Source of the DNA: Yonghaparkia sp. Root332
GTDB lineage: Bacteria > Actinomycetota > Actinomycetes > Actinomycetales > Microbacteriaceae
DNA: 64,000 nt
Reading direction: 5' to 3'
NCBI RefSeq assembly: GCF_001425665.1
Contig: NZ_LMCX01000001.1
Span: 1,521,028-1,585,027 of the forward strand
Part shown: positions 33,831 through 41,656 of the stretch, in pieces
How positions within the stretch are numbered: position 1 is the stretch's first letter
Layout: every line of letters starts with the position of its first letter
Position numbers and translations under genes: made by a program
The notes under the pieces: generated by a model
The model's database searches: none
Told to the model about the DNA's origin: nothing
What the model saw: only the letters and a program-made list of their open reading frames with translations

Positions 33831-33848
33831 CAGACCGGGTTGTCTGTC
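33831..33848. promoter_or_regulatory. Palindromic operator candidate for the TetR gene
   Basis: ACAGAC (33831-33836) and GTCTGT (33843-33848) form a 6-6-6 inverted repeat. It lies between a possible leftward -10 (TACAGT, complement of 33818-33823) and its -35 region, a position suited to repression. Confidence 0.55.
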
Positions 33849-33949
33849 CGCATTTGAATTCCTTTCGTTCCCCAATCCGGGGGGTCGGCCGTTCACCGAC
33901 CCGCACGAGCGCGATGACATAGGGTCGAGGGCGACGAAGGAGTGCGATC

Positions 33950-34552
33950 GTGTCCCGGTACGTGTACCTCGTGCGCCACGGCGAGCAGCAGGACGCCGAG
34001 CACGGGCTCCCCGACGGCCCGCTCAGCGGGCGCGGTCAGCGGCAGGCGACGGCGATCGCGGAGCGACTCAGCGGCGTGCCGTTCGCGAGCGTGCACACCT
34101 CGCCGCTCCAGCGGGCGGTCGAGACGGCGCGCACGATGACCGCGCGCATGCCCTCGATCGAACCCGTGCCGACCGCGCTGCTCATGGACTGCATCCCCTC
34201 AGGGCCCTCGCCCGACATGCCGCACGCCTTCGAGTCGTTCTTCGGGGGCGTGACCGAGGCCGAGATCGCGGCCGGTGAGGCGCAGATGGCCGACGCGACC
34301 GCCGAGTGGCTCTCGCCCTCGCGGGACGATCGCCACGACCTGCTCATCACCCACAACTTCGTCATCGCCTGGTTCGTGCGCGAGGTCTTCGACGCACCCG
34401 CCTGGCGATGGATGGGCGTCAACCAGGCCAACTGCGGCCTCACGATCATCCGCGTGCGCTCGGCGAAGCCGCCCGTGCTCGTCGCGCACAACGACCTGGG
34501 GCACCTGCCCGTGGAGCTGCGCACCGGACTCCCGGTCGACCAGCCCTTCTGA
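33950..34552 (+). CDS. Histidine phosphatase family protein
   Basis: This 200-residue enzyme of the phosphoglycerate-mutase-like clan has the phosphohistidine loop LVRHGE (His9), the conserved arginine of QRAVETARTM and the late histidine of LLITHNFVIAW. It probably removes phosphate from a small metabolite; the substrate is not evident. TAGGGT at 33920-33925 and the ribosome site GAAGGAG before GTG 33950 give a conventional short leader. It converges on the MpaB-like gene. Confidence 0.85.
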   Translation: MSRYVYLVRHGEQQDAEHGLPDGPLSGRGQRQATAIAERLSGVPFASVHTSPLQRAVETARTMTARMPSIEPVPTALLMDCIPSGPSPDMPHAFESFFGGVTEAEIAAGEAQMADATAEWLSPSRDDRHDLLITHNFVIAWFVREVFDAPAWRWMGVNQANCGLTIIRVRSAKPPVLVAHNDLGHLPVELRTGLPVDQPF

Positions 34553-34576
34553 GCGGCCGCGAACGTCCGAGAGCGC

Positions 34577-35476
34577 TCAGGCGTTCTGGCCCGCGAGGCG
34601 CTCCAGACGCAGCTGGGTGAACCGCATGCTCGACGACTCGGTGCCGAGCACCGCGCGCATGACCGCGAGCATCAGGCGCGTGGCCGTGATCGCCGGCCAC
34701 CACGGGCGACGCAGGCCGAGCATCCGCCGATAGCGATCGGGGAGGGAGGCGACCGCGCCGGCGAAGAGGATGCGGTACGCGGGCCCCACCGCACGACCGA
34801 GCTGCGGCGACCGGAGCCAGCGCACGGCGTCGTCGACGCGCTCGTCGCGCCGCAGGACGGGGATGTAGGAGGCGATCGCGGCGTCGAGCTCGGCACGCGA
34901 GCGCGGCGGGTCGACCATCCCCATGAGCTCGCCCGCGATCGCCCACTCGCGCACGTACTGGTCGGAACCGCCGGGGATCGGTCCTCCCCAGGTCTCGTGC
35001 GAGCCGATGAAGGCGTCCGCGAAGACGCAGTGCACCCAGCCGATGAGGTCGGCGTCGTCGGCGCGGTAGGCGCGCGGGGCGCCGTCCGGGCCCGCGTACT
35101 CGCCGCGCACGCGCTCGTGGAGGCGCGACACCCATGCGCAGCCGGCCTCGGCCCGGGTGCGGTCGGCGAAGGTCGTCGTGAGCACCCAGCGCACCGTGCC
35201 GGCGAGGCGGCCGAGCGGGTCCTGCTGGTAGCGGCTGTGGTCGTGGACTCCGGCCATCGCGCCCGGGTGGAGGGTCTGCATGAGGAGGGCGCGGATCCCC
35301 GCCACGATGGTCGGGGTTCCGTTGTGCACGACCCACACCGCGGAGCCCGGCCCGAAGAAGCCCTCGTCGTCGCCGCTCTCGAGGGCGCTCACCCAGGCGG
35401 GGACGCCGTCGGGATCGCCCGAGAAGATGGTGAGGATGCGCGCCCTCGCACGACGGAGGACGGCGGGTCGCGGCAT
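34577..35476 (-). CDS. MpaB/DUF2236-family oxygenase-like protein
   Basis: This 299-residue helical protein matches the latex-clearing-protein/MpaB group. Conserved features are GIRALLMQTLHPGAMAGVHDHSRYQQDPLGRLAGTVRW-type residues (about 60-98), the ADLIGWVHCVFADAF stretch and the late RFTQLRLERLAGQ. Some members bind heme through a histidine; the two histidines in TLHPGAMAGVHDHSRY are candidates here. Function and substrate are unknown. ATG 35476 has no strong ribosome site. It diverges from the sulfur operon. Confidence 0.72.
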   Translation of the reverse strand: MPRPAVLRRARARILTIFSGDPDGVPAWVSALESGDDEGFFGPGSAVWVVHNGTPTIVAGIRALLMQTLHPGAMAGVHDHSRYQQDPLGRLAGTVRWVLTTTFADRTRAEAGCAWVSRLHERVRGEYAGPDGAPRAYRADDADLIGWVHCVFADAFIGSHETWGGPIPGGSDQYVREWAIAGELMGMVDPPRSRAELDAAIASYIPVLRRDERVDDAVRWLRSPQLGRAVGPAYRILFAGAVASLPDRYRRMLGLRRPWWPAITATRLMLAVMRAVLGTESSSMRFTQLRLERLAGQNA

Positions 35477-35531
35477 GAACGAGACTGTCGCACATCGCTC
35501 TGAGGGGCGATCGGGAGTCGGCTGGGAGCGC

Positions 35532-35559
35532 TTGCCAAAAATACCCCCGGGGGTATACT
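35532..35559 (+). promoter_or_regulatory. Sulfur operon promoter with CsoR/CstR-type operator
   Basis: TTGCCA (35532-35537) and TATACT (35554-35559) are separated by 16 bases, the best canonical promoter in the window. The perfect 16-bp palindrome ATACCCCCGGGGGTAT (35541-35556) fills the spacer and overlaps the -10. G/C-rich cores flanked by AT are the known operator form of CsoR/CstR proteins, and such a repressor gene ends this operon. The ATG lies 8 bases after the -10, so the mRNA is probably leaderless. Confidence 0.8.
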
Positions 35560-35567
35560 CTCGCACC

Positions 35568-37232
35568 ATGACCCAGCCCCGAACCTATGTGATCGTCGGC
35601 GGAGTGGCGGGCGGCATGTCCGCCGCCACGCGCCTGCGCCGTCTGGACGAGACCGCCCGCATCATCGTCCTCGAGCGCGGCGAGCACGTCAGCTTCGCCA
35701 ACTGCGGCCTGCCGTACCACGTGGGCGGCGTCATCGAGGATCGCTCCTCGCTCGTCCTGCAGACCCCCGCCGCCCTCGGAGCCCGGTTCGGGCTCGACGT
35801 GCGCGTGCGCACCGAGGCCGTCGCGATCGACCGCGAGGCCCGCACGGTGACCGCCCGATCGGTCGAGACCGGCGCGGAGGAGCGCATCGGCTACGACGCC
35901 CTCGTGCTGAGCACCGGCGCGAGCCCCGTGCGCATACCCATCCCGGGCGTCGAGCGCGGTCTCGCGCTGCGCGACCTCGCCGACATGGACGCGATCATCG
36001 AGCGCGCCCGCGACGCGCGCCGCGTCGTCGTCGCCGGCGGCGGCTTCATCGGTCTCGAGCTCGCCGAGAACCTCCGCCACCGCGGCCTCGAGGTCACGGT
36101 CGTCGAGATGCTGCCGCAGCTGCTGCGCCCCTTCGACGTCGAGATGGCCCACCTGGTCGCTGAGCGGATGCGCGCCCACGGCGTCGACGTCCGTCTCGGA
36201 ACCGCCCTGTCGGCCATCGAGCCCGACCTCGTGGTGCTCGACGGCGGCGCCGCGACCCTCGACGCCGACCTCGTCATCCTCTCCGTCGGCGTCCGCCCCG
36301 ACACGGCGCTCGCCCGCGCGGCGGGGCTCGCGCTCGACGAGCGCGGCTACCTCGTCGTCGACGCGCAGCAGCGCACCTCAGACCCCTCCATCTGGGCCGT
36401 CGGCGACGCCGCGCTCAAGCAGCGCGCCGAGGGCGGCTCGGCTCCCGTCTGGCTCGCCGGGCTCGCGAACCGTCACGGCCGTCTCGCCGCCGACGCGATC
36501 GCCGGGCGCTCGCACGACGCGGTCCCCGCGTTCGGCACCGCCGTCATCGGCGTATTCGGCCTCACGGCCGCCGTCGTCGGCCGCACCGAGCGCGAGCTGC
36601 GCGAGGAGGGGCGGCGCATCCGCGTGATCCACACCCACCCGAGCGATCACGCCGGCTACTACCCGGGCGCGACCACGCTCTCGCTCAAGCTCATCGTCGA
36701 CGCCGAGACCGACCGCATCCTCGGGGCGCAGGCGATCGGCGAGAACGGGGCGGACAAGCGCATCGACGTCATCGCCACGGCGATGGCGGGCGGCCTCACC
36801 GGTCGGCAGCTGGCCGACCTCGAGCTGGCCTACGCGCCGCAGTTCGCCTCGGCAAAGGACCCGATCAACATGCTCGGCTACGTCGACGACAACCTCATCG
36901 ACGGGGAGGACAGCGTGCAGTGGCACGAGCTCGCCGACCGGCTCACCGAGGGCTGGCGTCTGATCGACGTGCGCACCACCGGCGAGAACGCGGCGGGCGC
37001 CATCCCCGGCGCCGAGCTCATGCCCCTCGATGAGCTGCGCGAGCACGCCGAGTCGCTGCGCGGCGAGCGCGTCATCGTGCACTGCAAGGTCGGGCAGCGC
37101 GGCCACACCGCGGCATCGCTCCTGCGGCAGTACGGTGTGACCGCGGCGAACCTCGACGGCGGCTACACGACGTGGCTCGCCGGCACGGCGGCGACCGCCG
37201 CCCCGACCCTGACTGGAGCATCCCGTGGCTGA
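35568..37232 (+). CDS. CoA-disulfide reductase with C-terminal rhodanese domain
   Basis: This 554-residue flavoprotein fusion has the FAD motif (YVIVGGVAGGMSAATRLRR), the single redox cysteine Cys46 in SFANCGLPYHVGG, an NAD(P)H-binding GGGFIGLELAENL near residue 155 and a reductase dimer domain. A rhodanese domain with Cys506 (VIVHCKVGQRGH) ends the protein. Relatives (CoADR-RHD, Npsr) reduce CoA disulfide, CoA persulfide or polysulfide and supply sulfur handling. The first gene of a three-gene operon, it overlaps the next by 8 bases. It is expected to be induced by reactive sulfur through the operator in its promoter (inference). Confidence 0.9.
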   Translation: MTQPRTYVIVGGVAGGMSAATRLRRLDETARIIVLERGEHVSFANCGLPYHVGGVIEDRSSLVLQTPAALGARFGLDVRVRTEAVAIDREARTVTARSVETGAEERIGYDALVLSTGASPVRIPIPGVERGLALRDLADMDAIIERARDARRVVVAGGGFIGLELAENLRHRGLEVTVVEMLPQLLRPFDVEMAHLVAERMRAHGVDVRLGTALSAIEPDLVVLDGGAATLDADLVILSVGVRPDTALARAAGLALDERGYLVVDAQQRTSDPSIWAVGDAALKQRAEGGSAPVWLAGLANRHGRLAADAIAGRSHDAVPAFGTAVIGVFGLTAAVVGRTERELREEGRRIRVIHTHPSDHAGYYPGATTLSLKLIVDAETDRILGAQAIGENGADKRIDVIATAMAGGLTGRQLADLELAYAPQFASAKDPINMLGYVDDNLIDGEDSVQWHELADRLTEGWRLIDVRTTGENAAGAIPGAELMPLDELREHAESLRGERVIVHCKVGQRGHTAASLLRQYGVTAANLDGGYTTWLAGTAATAAPTLTGASRG

Positions 37233-37545
37233 CGAGATCACCGTCGACGAGCTCGCGCAGCACCACGCGCAGGGCCCGATCGCCCTCATCGACGTGCGCG
37301 AGCCCGACGAGTACGCGGCGGCGCACGTGCCGGGAGCGCGGCTCGTCCCGCTCGGCACGGTGCCCGACGCGGTCGAGACGATGCCGCTCGACGAGCGCAT
37401 CTACGTCATCTGCCACTCCGGCGCGCGCAGCCAGCGCGCCGCCGACTACCTGCTCGCGCGCGGCTTCGACGCCGTGTCCGTCGCGGGCGGGACCTCCGCG
37501 TGGGTGCAGCGCGGGCTCGACTACGAGACGGGGGCGCGACCGTGA
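37225..37545 (+). CDS. Single-domain rhodanese
   Basis: This 106-residue sulfurtransferase carries one rhodanese domain (residues about 5-100) with the persulfide-forming Cys63 in VICHSGARSQRAADYL, plus LIDVREPDEYAAAHVPGA. It moves sulfane sulfur between thiols, probably in concert with the reductase-rhodanese fusion upstream. GTG 37225 lies inside the end of that gene with GGAGC upstream. Its own stop overlaps the regulator gene (GTGA), so all three are coupled. Confidence 0.92.
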   Translation: MADEITVDELAQHHAQGPIALIDVREPDEYAAAHVPGARLVPLGTVPDAVETMPLDERIYVICHSGARSQRAADYLLARGFDAVSVAGGTSAWVQRGLDYETGARP

Positions 37546-37811
37546 CGACCATCCCGGCGGCCGAGGCCAAGAAGATCTCCAATCGCCTGCGCCGCGCGCA
37601 GGGGCAGCTGACCGCGGTGCTCGCGATGATCGAGGAGGGGCGTGACTGCCGCGAGATCGTGACGCAGCTGTCCGCGGCCTCGAGCGCGATCGACCGCGCC
37701 GGCTTCGCCCTCATCGCCTCGGCGATGAAGGAGTGCCTGCGCGACGACACCGGCGCCGACAACGACGTCGAGGTCGCCGACCTCGAGAAGCTCTTCCTCA
37801 GCCTCGCCTGA
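37542..37811 (+). CDS. CsoR-family repressor with CstR-like (persulfide-sensing) residues
   Basis: This 89-residue all-helical regulator of the CsoR/RcnR family contains AKKISNRLRRAQGQLTAVLAMIEEGRDC. Cys36 and Cys65 are present with the family spacing of 29. The copper-ligand histidine expected at position 61 is alanine (SAMKEC), so the Cu(I) site of CsoR is lost. The Cys-only pattern is that of CstR, which senses persulfides by forming di-, tri- or tetrasulfide links between the two cysteines. Position after rhodanese genes and an operator at the operon promoter support this. GTG 37542 overlaps the rhodanese stop. DNA binding here is inferred. Confidence 0.88.
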   Translation: MTTIPAAEAKKISNRLRRAQGQLTAVLAMIEEGRDCREIVTQLSAASSAIDRAGFALIASAMKECLRDDTGADNDVEVADLEKLFLSLA

Positions 37812-37843
37812 CGACCCGGTCGTTCGCGCGCACCCGCTCGACG

Positions 37844-38338
37844 TCAGTCGGCGGGCGCGAGCGGCTTGCCGAGCCAGAGGGTCGCGTTCGGGTTGTCGTT
37901 GAACGGCTCCACCGGCGCGAACCCGAGGCTCGCGTAGAGCGCGCCCGCCGCCGTCTGAGCGTCGTGCGTGTCGAGCACGAGCTCGCGCGCGCCGCTCTCG
38001 CGAGCCCGGCGCTCGAGCTCGAGCATGAGCGAGCGCCCCGCGCCGATCCGCCGCGCGTGGGGCTGCACCCACACGTGCTTCACCTCGCGGCGCGACCCGA
38101 GGGGACCATCGGGGATCGTCCTGATGCCTCCGCAGCCCACATCGGCCGGCTCGCCCGCGAGATTCTCGCCCTCCAGGAGCAGGAACACCCCGCCCGGGGG
38201 CGCGAACTGCGCGGCGTCCACGGTCGGGCGCCGGTACGCGCGACCGGAGGGGAACCCCTCGGCGCGCGCGGCGAAGTACTGGTCGAGCAGCGCCGCCGCG
38301 GTCGGGTCGGTCGGCATCGCCTCGCGGAAGGTCACCAT
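37844..38338 (-). CDS. GNAT-family N-acetyltransferase
   Basis: This 164-residue acetyltransferase contains the acetyl-CoA loop VWVQPHARRIGAGRSLMLELERRARE (residues about 90-115, the Q/RxxGxG/A motif) and LVLDTHDAQTAAGALYASLGFAPVEPFNDN, which is typical of the family end. The acceptor is unknown. ATG 38338 follows TAGGCT (complement of 38345-38350) by 6 nt with no ribosome site, so it is probably leaderless. It is divergent from dapB across 60 bases. Confidence 0.88.
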   Translation of the reverse strand: MVTFREAMPTDPTAAALLDQYFAARAEGFPSGRAYRRPTVDAAQFAPPGGVFLLLEGENLAGEPADVGCGGIRTIPDGPLGSRREVKHVWVQPHARRIGAGRSLMLELERRARESGARELVLDTHDAQTAAGALYASLGFAPVEPFNDNPNATLWLGKPLAPAD

Positions 38339-38344
38339 CCCTGA

Positions 38345-38392
38345 AGCCTACGAGCGCACGGCGGCGGACGCTCGGCATCCCGACAGTAGGCT
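38345..38392. promoter_or_regulatory. Back-to-back leaderless promoters, GNAT gene and dapB
   Basis: TAGGCT occurs on the minus strand (38350-38345) and on the plus strand (38387-38392). Each lies exactly 6 nt before its start codon. The expected -35 regions of the two overlap in the middle of this gap. Confidence 0.6.
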
Positions 38393-38398
38393 GATCCC

Positions 38399-39196
38399 AT
38401 GGTCATCCGGGTCGCCGTCGTGGGCGCGAGCGGGCGTCTGGGCTCCGTCGCGTGCCGCGTCATCGAGCAGCAGCCAGATCTCGAGCTCGTCGCGCGCCTC
38501 ACCTCGCGCAGCTCCCTCGACGACATGCTCGGCGCTGACGTCGTGCTCGACGTCACCCACCCCGGCGTCTCGCCGACGGTCGTCGATCACGCGGTGCGCG
38601 CCGGCCTCGCGGTCGTCGTCGGAACGAGCGGCTGGAGCGAGGACCGCGTGCGGACGCTGCGCACCCTCCTCGCGGGCCGAGAGGATGCCGCGGTCGTCAT
38701 CATCCCGAACTTCTCGGTCGGGTCGGTGCTCGCGACGCACTTCGCGACCATCGCCGCGCAGTTCTACGAGTCGGTCGAGATCGTCGAGGCGCACCACGCC
38801 GCCAAGGTCGACTCGCCGAGCGGCACGGCCGTGCGCACCGCGGAGCTCATCGGCCACGCGCGCGCCGAGCTCGGGCCCGTGGTCGCGCCGCACGTCGACC
38901 AGCGCGCGAGGGGTCAGCAGGTCGCGAGCGTGCCCATCCACTCGCTGCGACTGCAGGGCGTCGTCGCGAAGCAGGACGTCCACTTCGGCGGAACCGGCGA
39001 GGTGCTCACGCTCACCCACGAGACGCTGTCGCCCGCCGCGTACGAGCAGGGCATCGCGCTGTCGATCCGCGCCGCGGCGCACGTCCGCGGCCTCGTCGTC
39101 GGGCTCGACCGCCTCATCGGGCTCGGTGCTCCCGGTTCTCCGGGTGCGCCGGCGGATCCCTCCGCGCCGTCCGCGGCGACGGACGCTCCCGCGTGA
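38399..39196 (+). CDS. dapB: 4-hydroxy-tetrahydrodipicolinate reductase
   Basis: This 265-residue NAD(P)H-dependent enzyme of lysine and meso-diaminopimelate synthesis has the Rossmann motif VAVVGASGRLGS (residues about 4-15), the substrate and catalytic segment EAHHAAKVDSPSGTA near 128 and the C-terminal GGTGEVLTLTHETLS. An extra Pro/Ala/Ser tail of about 25 residues follows. It is leaderless by position (TAGGCT at 38387-38392, 6 nt before ATG). dapA and dapF are elsewhere in the window, not in this operon. The stop overlaps the next gene (GTGA). Confidence 0.95.
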   Translation: MVIRVAVVGASGRLGSVACRVIEQQPDLELVARLTSRSSLDDMLGADVVLDVTHPGVSPTVVDHAVRAGLAVVVGTSGWSEDRVRTLRTLLAGREDAAVVIIPNFSVGSVLATHFATIAAQFYESVEIVEAHHAAKVDSPSGTAVRTAELIGHARAELGPVVAPHVDQRARGQQVASVPIHSLRLQGVVAKQDVHFGGTGEVLTLTHETLSPAAYEQGIALSIRAAAHVRGLVVGLDRLIGLGAPGSPGAPADPSAPSAATDAPA

Positions 39197-39648
39197 GGAA
39201 TCGCACGCGCTGGAGTGCGCTCGCGATGGGCGCACTCCTCCTCCTGTACCTGACGTTCACGGTCTTCTACGCCGTGCAGCTCATCACGGCTCCGCAGCCT
39301 CTCGCGCAGGTGATCGGCTGGGCGCTCCTCGCTCTGCCGCTGCTGGGAGCCGTGTTCGCCGTCGCCGAGTTCGTGTTCGGCTTCCGCACCGAGCGGCTGG
39401 GCCGTCGGCTCGAGGCCGATGGAGGGCTGCCGGCCGACGAGCTCCCGACGCGCGTGAGCGGTCGGGTCGAGCGCGCGGCGGCCGACGAGGTCTTCGCGCG
39501 CTACGCCGCCGAGGCCGAGGCGAACCCCGGCTCGTGGGCGCATTGGTTCCGCCTGTCGCTCGCGTACGACGGCGCGCGCGACCGTCGGCGCGCCCGGTGG
39601 GCGATGCGCGAGGCGATCCGGCTCGCGCGCGCGGACGGGATCCTCTAG
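39193..39648 (+). CDS. Membrane protein with a short TPR-like tail
   Basis: This 151-residue protein has two N-terminal membrane helices (residues about 9-30, ALAMGALLLLYLTFTVFYAV, and 38-60, VIGWALLALPLLGAVFAVAEFVF). A cytoplasmic helical segment (DEVFARYAAEAEANPGSWAHWFRLSLAYDGARDRRRARWAMREAI) looks like one TPR-type repeat. It overlaps dapB (GTGA) and is a common dapB partner in related genomes by my recollection. Function is unknown. Its stop overlaps that of the convergent epimerase gene by four bases (CTAG). Confidence 0.7.
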   Translation: MRNRTRWSALAMGALLLLYLTFTVFYAVQLITAPQPLAQVIGWALLALPLLGAVFAVAEFVFGFRTERLGRRLEADGGLPADELPTRVSGRVERAAADEVFARYAAEAEANPGSWAHWFRLSLAYDGARDRRRARWAMREAIRLARADGIL

Positions 39649-40649
39649 GCCGCGGCGTCGGACGACGCGGCGGGGGAGCGCCCGCCCGTGACCGATGCGC
39701 GCGCCTCCGGATGCACGAGCTCCGCGATCGCCTGCTCGATCGTCTCGTGCCGGAACCGGAACCCGTCGGCGATCAGCTTGGCCGGCACCATCTTCTGGCT
39801 CGCGAGCAGCAGCTCGCGCCCCGCCTCGCCCATCCCGAGCGCGATGACCCTCTCCGGCAGCACGAGCGCGTGCGGGCGGTTCATCGCCGCCGCGAGCGCG
39901 CGCGTCACGCGGTCGCTCGTCGCGGGCGTCGGGCCGGCGAGGTTGACCGGTCCGCGGACGCCCGAGGTGAGCAGGTGCACGATCGCGTCCGCCTCGTCGT
40001 GCAGGCTGATCCACGGCCAGTGCTGGCCGCCGGAGGCGACGCGCGCGGCGAGTCCGAAGCGGGTCAGCAGGCGCAGCGGCGTCATCGCGCCGCCGGGGCC
40101 GATCACGAGGCCCGTGCGCGCCAGGACGACGCGCGTGCCCTCCGGCGCGAGCTGCGCGGCCTGCTCCCAGGCCTCGACGACGTCGGCGAGGAACCCTTCG
40201 CCCTTGCTCGACTCCTCCGTGAGCCGCACCGCGGGGCGGTCCCCGTAGTAGCCGACCGCGGATCCGCTGATGAACGTCGCGGGCGGCCGCTCGGCCATGC
40301 CCATCGCCTCGGCGAGGGCGCGCGTCGCGCCGATGCGCGAGTCGAGGATCTGCCTCTTCCAGCCCGGCGTCCACGGGATGCGGCTGATCGAGGCGCCCGA
40401 CAGATTGACGACCGCATCCACCTCATCGAGGATGCGCGCGTCGAGAACGCGCGATTCCGGCGACCAGGCGAACTCGGTCTCCGATCGCGGCGGACGCCTC
40501 ACGAGGGTGCGCACCGCGTGCCCCTGCGCGCGCAGCTGACGCTGCAGCTCCGAGCCGATCATGCCGGAGGCGCCGGCGATGAGCACCGTGAGCGGCCGGC
40601 CCGCTCCGTCGGAGCTCGCGCCGCGGCCGGTTCGGGGTGCGGCCGCCAC
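39645..40649 (-). CDS. TIGR01777-family NAD-dependent epimerase-like protein
   Basis: This 334-residue extended short-chain dehydrogenase begins its Rossmann fold at about residue 21 (VLIAGASGMIGSELQRQL). It shows the TIGR01777 pattern VDAVVNLSGASI, W-x-PGWKRQILDSRIGATRALAEAM, SGSAVGYYGD and SKGEGFLADVVEAWE-type residues. C-terminal DUF1731-like sequence (KMVPAKLIADGFRFRHETIEQAIAEL) follows. Biochemical role is unknown. The start is GTG 40649, overlapping the OsmC stop as TAGTG, so it is coupled to that gene. Confidence 0.82.
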   Translation of the reverse strand: MAAAPRTGRGASSDGAGRPLTVLIAGASGMIGSELQRQLRAQGHAVRTLVRRPPRSETEFAWSPESRVLDARILDEVDAVVNLSGASISRIPWTPGWKRQILDSRIGATRALAEAMGMAERPPATFISGSAVGYYGDRPAVRLTEESSKGEGFLADVVEAWEQAAQLAPEGTRVVLARTGLVIGPGGAMTPLRLLTRFGLAARVASGGQHWPWISLHDEADAIVHLLTSGVRGPVNLAGPTPATSDRVTRALAAAMNRPHALVLPERVIALGMGEAGRELLLASQKMVPAKLIADGFRFRHETIEQAIAELVHPEARASVTGGRSPAASSDAAA

Positions 40650-41074
40650 TACGCGAGCGAGGCTTCGAGCGTGATCCGCACGCCCGCGAGAGCGGCCGAC
40701 ACGGGGCAGTTCTTCTTCGCGTCCTCCGCGAAGGTCGCGAAGTCGTCGGCCGAGATGCCGGGGATCTTCGCGCTCACGAGCAGGTGGCTGCCCGTGATGC
40801 CCTCGCCGGGCACGAAAGTGACGGCGGCGGTGACCTGCAGGCTCTCCGGGGCGTGCCCGGCACCGGTCAGCGCGTGCGAGAGCGCCATCGAGTAGCAGGC
40901 CGAGTGCGCGGCGCCCAGGAGCTCCTCCGGGTTCGTCTTGCCGGGGACGCCCTCGCTGCGGGCCGCCCACGTGACGGGGAACTCGGCCGCATCCGACGAG
41001 TCGAGGGATGTCGTGCCGTGCCCCTCGGTGAGGGATCCGAACCAGAGGGTGGTGGCTTCGCTCGTGACGGCCAT
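40649..41074 (-). CDS. OsmC/Ohr-family peroxiredoxin-like protein
   Basis: This 141-residue protein of the OsmC group carries the two redox cysteines Cys60 (GAAHSACYSMAL) and Cys123 (KKNCPVS) that reduce organic hydroperoxides. GTTSLDSSDAAEFPVTWAAR and NPEELLGAAHSAC match the osmotically inducible OsmC branch more than Ohr. It acts in the cytoplasm. ATG 41074 has a clear GAAGGAG upstream. The following epimerase gene is translationally coupled. Confidence 0.9.
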   Translation of the reverse strand: MAVTSEATTLWFGSLTEGHGTTSLDSSDAAEFPVTWAARSEGVPGKTNPEELLGAAHSACYSMALSHALTGAGHAPESLQVTAAVTFVPGEGITGSHLLVSAKIPGISADDFATFAEDAKKNCPVSAALAGVRITLEASLA

Positions 41075-41170
41075 GGGGGTCTCCTTCGTCCTGACGGGAG
41101 CTTCAGCCTACGGAAGCGATCCGACCCGCGCGAGAGGCCTCCGCTCAGGCGCGTCGGCTAGAGGAGCCGG

Positions 41171-41656
41171 CTACGCGCGTCGCGGCCGGATCGCGCCGGC
41201 GCGCACGAGCAGCACGTACAGCTGGCACCCGAGGCAGTAGTCGAAGACGGCGTTGAGGAAGGCCGCGATGAACGCCATCGAGGCGGCGACGACGAAGGCG
41301 CCAGGGACGCCGAGCAGGTGCAGCACGAGACCCGCTCCCGTGATGAGGAAGCCGACGAGCTGCGCGAAGGTCGGCGCCGCCGGGTCCTCGCGGTGGGTCG
41401 GGGGAGCCAGGCGCGGAGCGACGAGCGTCGCGTACAGCCGACCCCACGGGTGGCGGCGGATGCCCGCGAACGCCCCCCAGGCGAAGATCGCGACGAGAGC
41501 GGCGAGAACCGCGGTCGCGGCGACGGCCGAGCCGCTGAGCGCGAGCCCCACGACCACGAGCAGCAGCACGGCGGTGATCGCGGCGCCGAACCGGGGCCCG
41601 CGCGGGTCGATGCCGGGCTGCGTGCCGGGCTCCGATGACGTGCCGGGGGCGCTCAC
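41171..41656 (-). CDS. DUF4395 membrane protein
   Basis: This 161-residue membrane protein has about four helices. Its DUF4395 signature includes RHPWGRLYATLVAPRLAPP, then FAQLVGFLITGAGLVLHLLG, and a late cysteine pair in FDYCLGCQLYVLL (about residues 143 and 146). The Cys pair could exchange disulfides with the thioredoxin-like partner encoded just upstream. GTG 41656 overlaps that partner's stop (GTGA). The pairing of DUF4395 with thioredoxin-like proteins is common in actinobacteria. A redox role is inference. Confidence 0.82.
   Translation of the reverse strand: MSAPGTSSEPGTQPGIDPRGPRFGAAITAVLLLVVVGLALSGSAVAATAVLAALVAIFAWGAFAGIRRHPWGRLYATLVAPRLAPPTHREDPAAPTFAQLVGFLITGAGLVLHLLGVPGAFVVAASMAFIAAFLNAVFDYCLGCQLYVLLVRAGAIRPRRA

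Noticed and set aside
37542..37811. Copper-sensing CsoR
   Set aside because: The histidine ligand expected at position 61 is alanine, so the Cu(I) site is incomplete.
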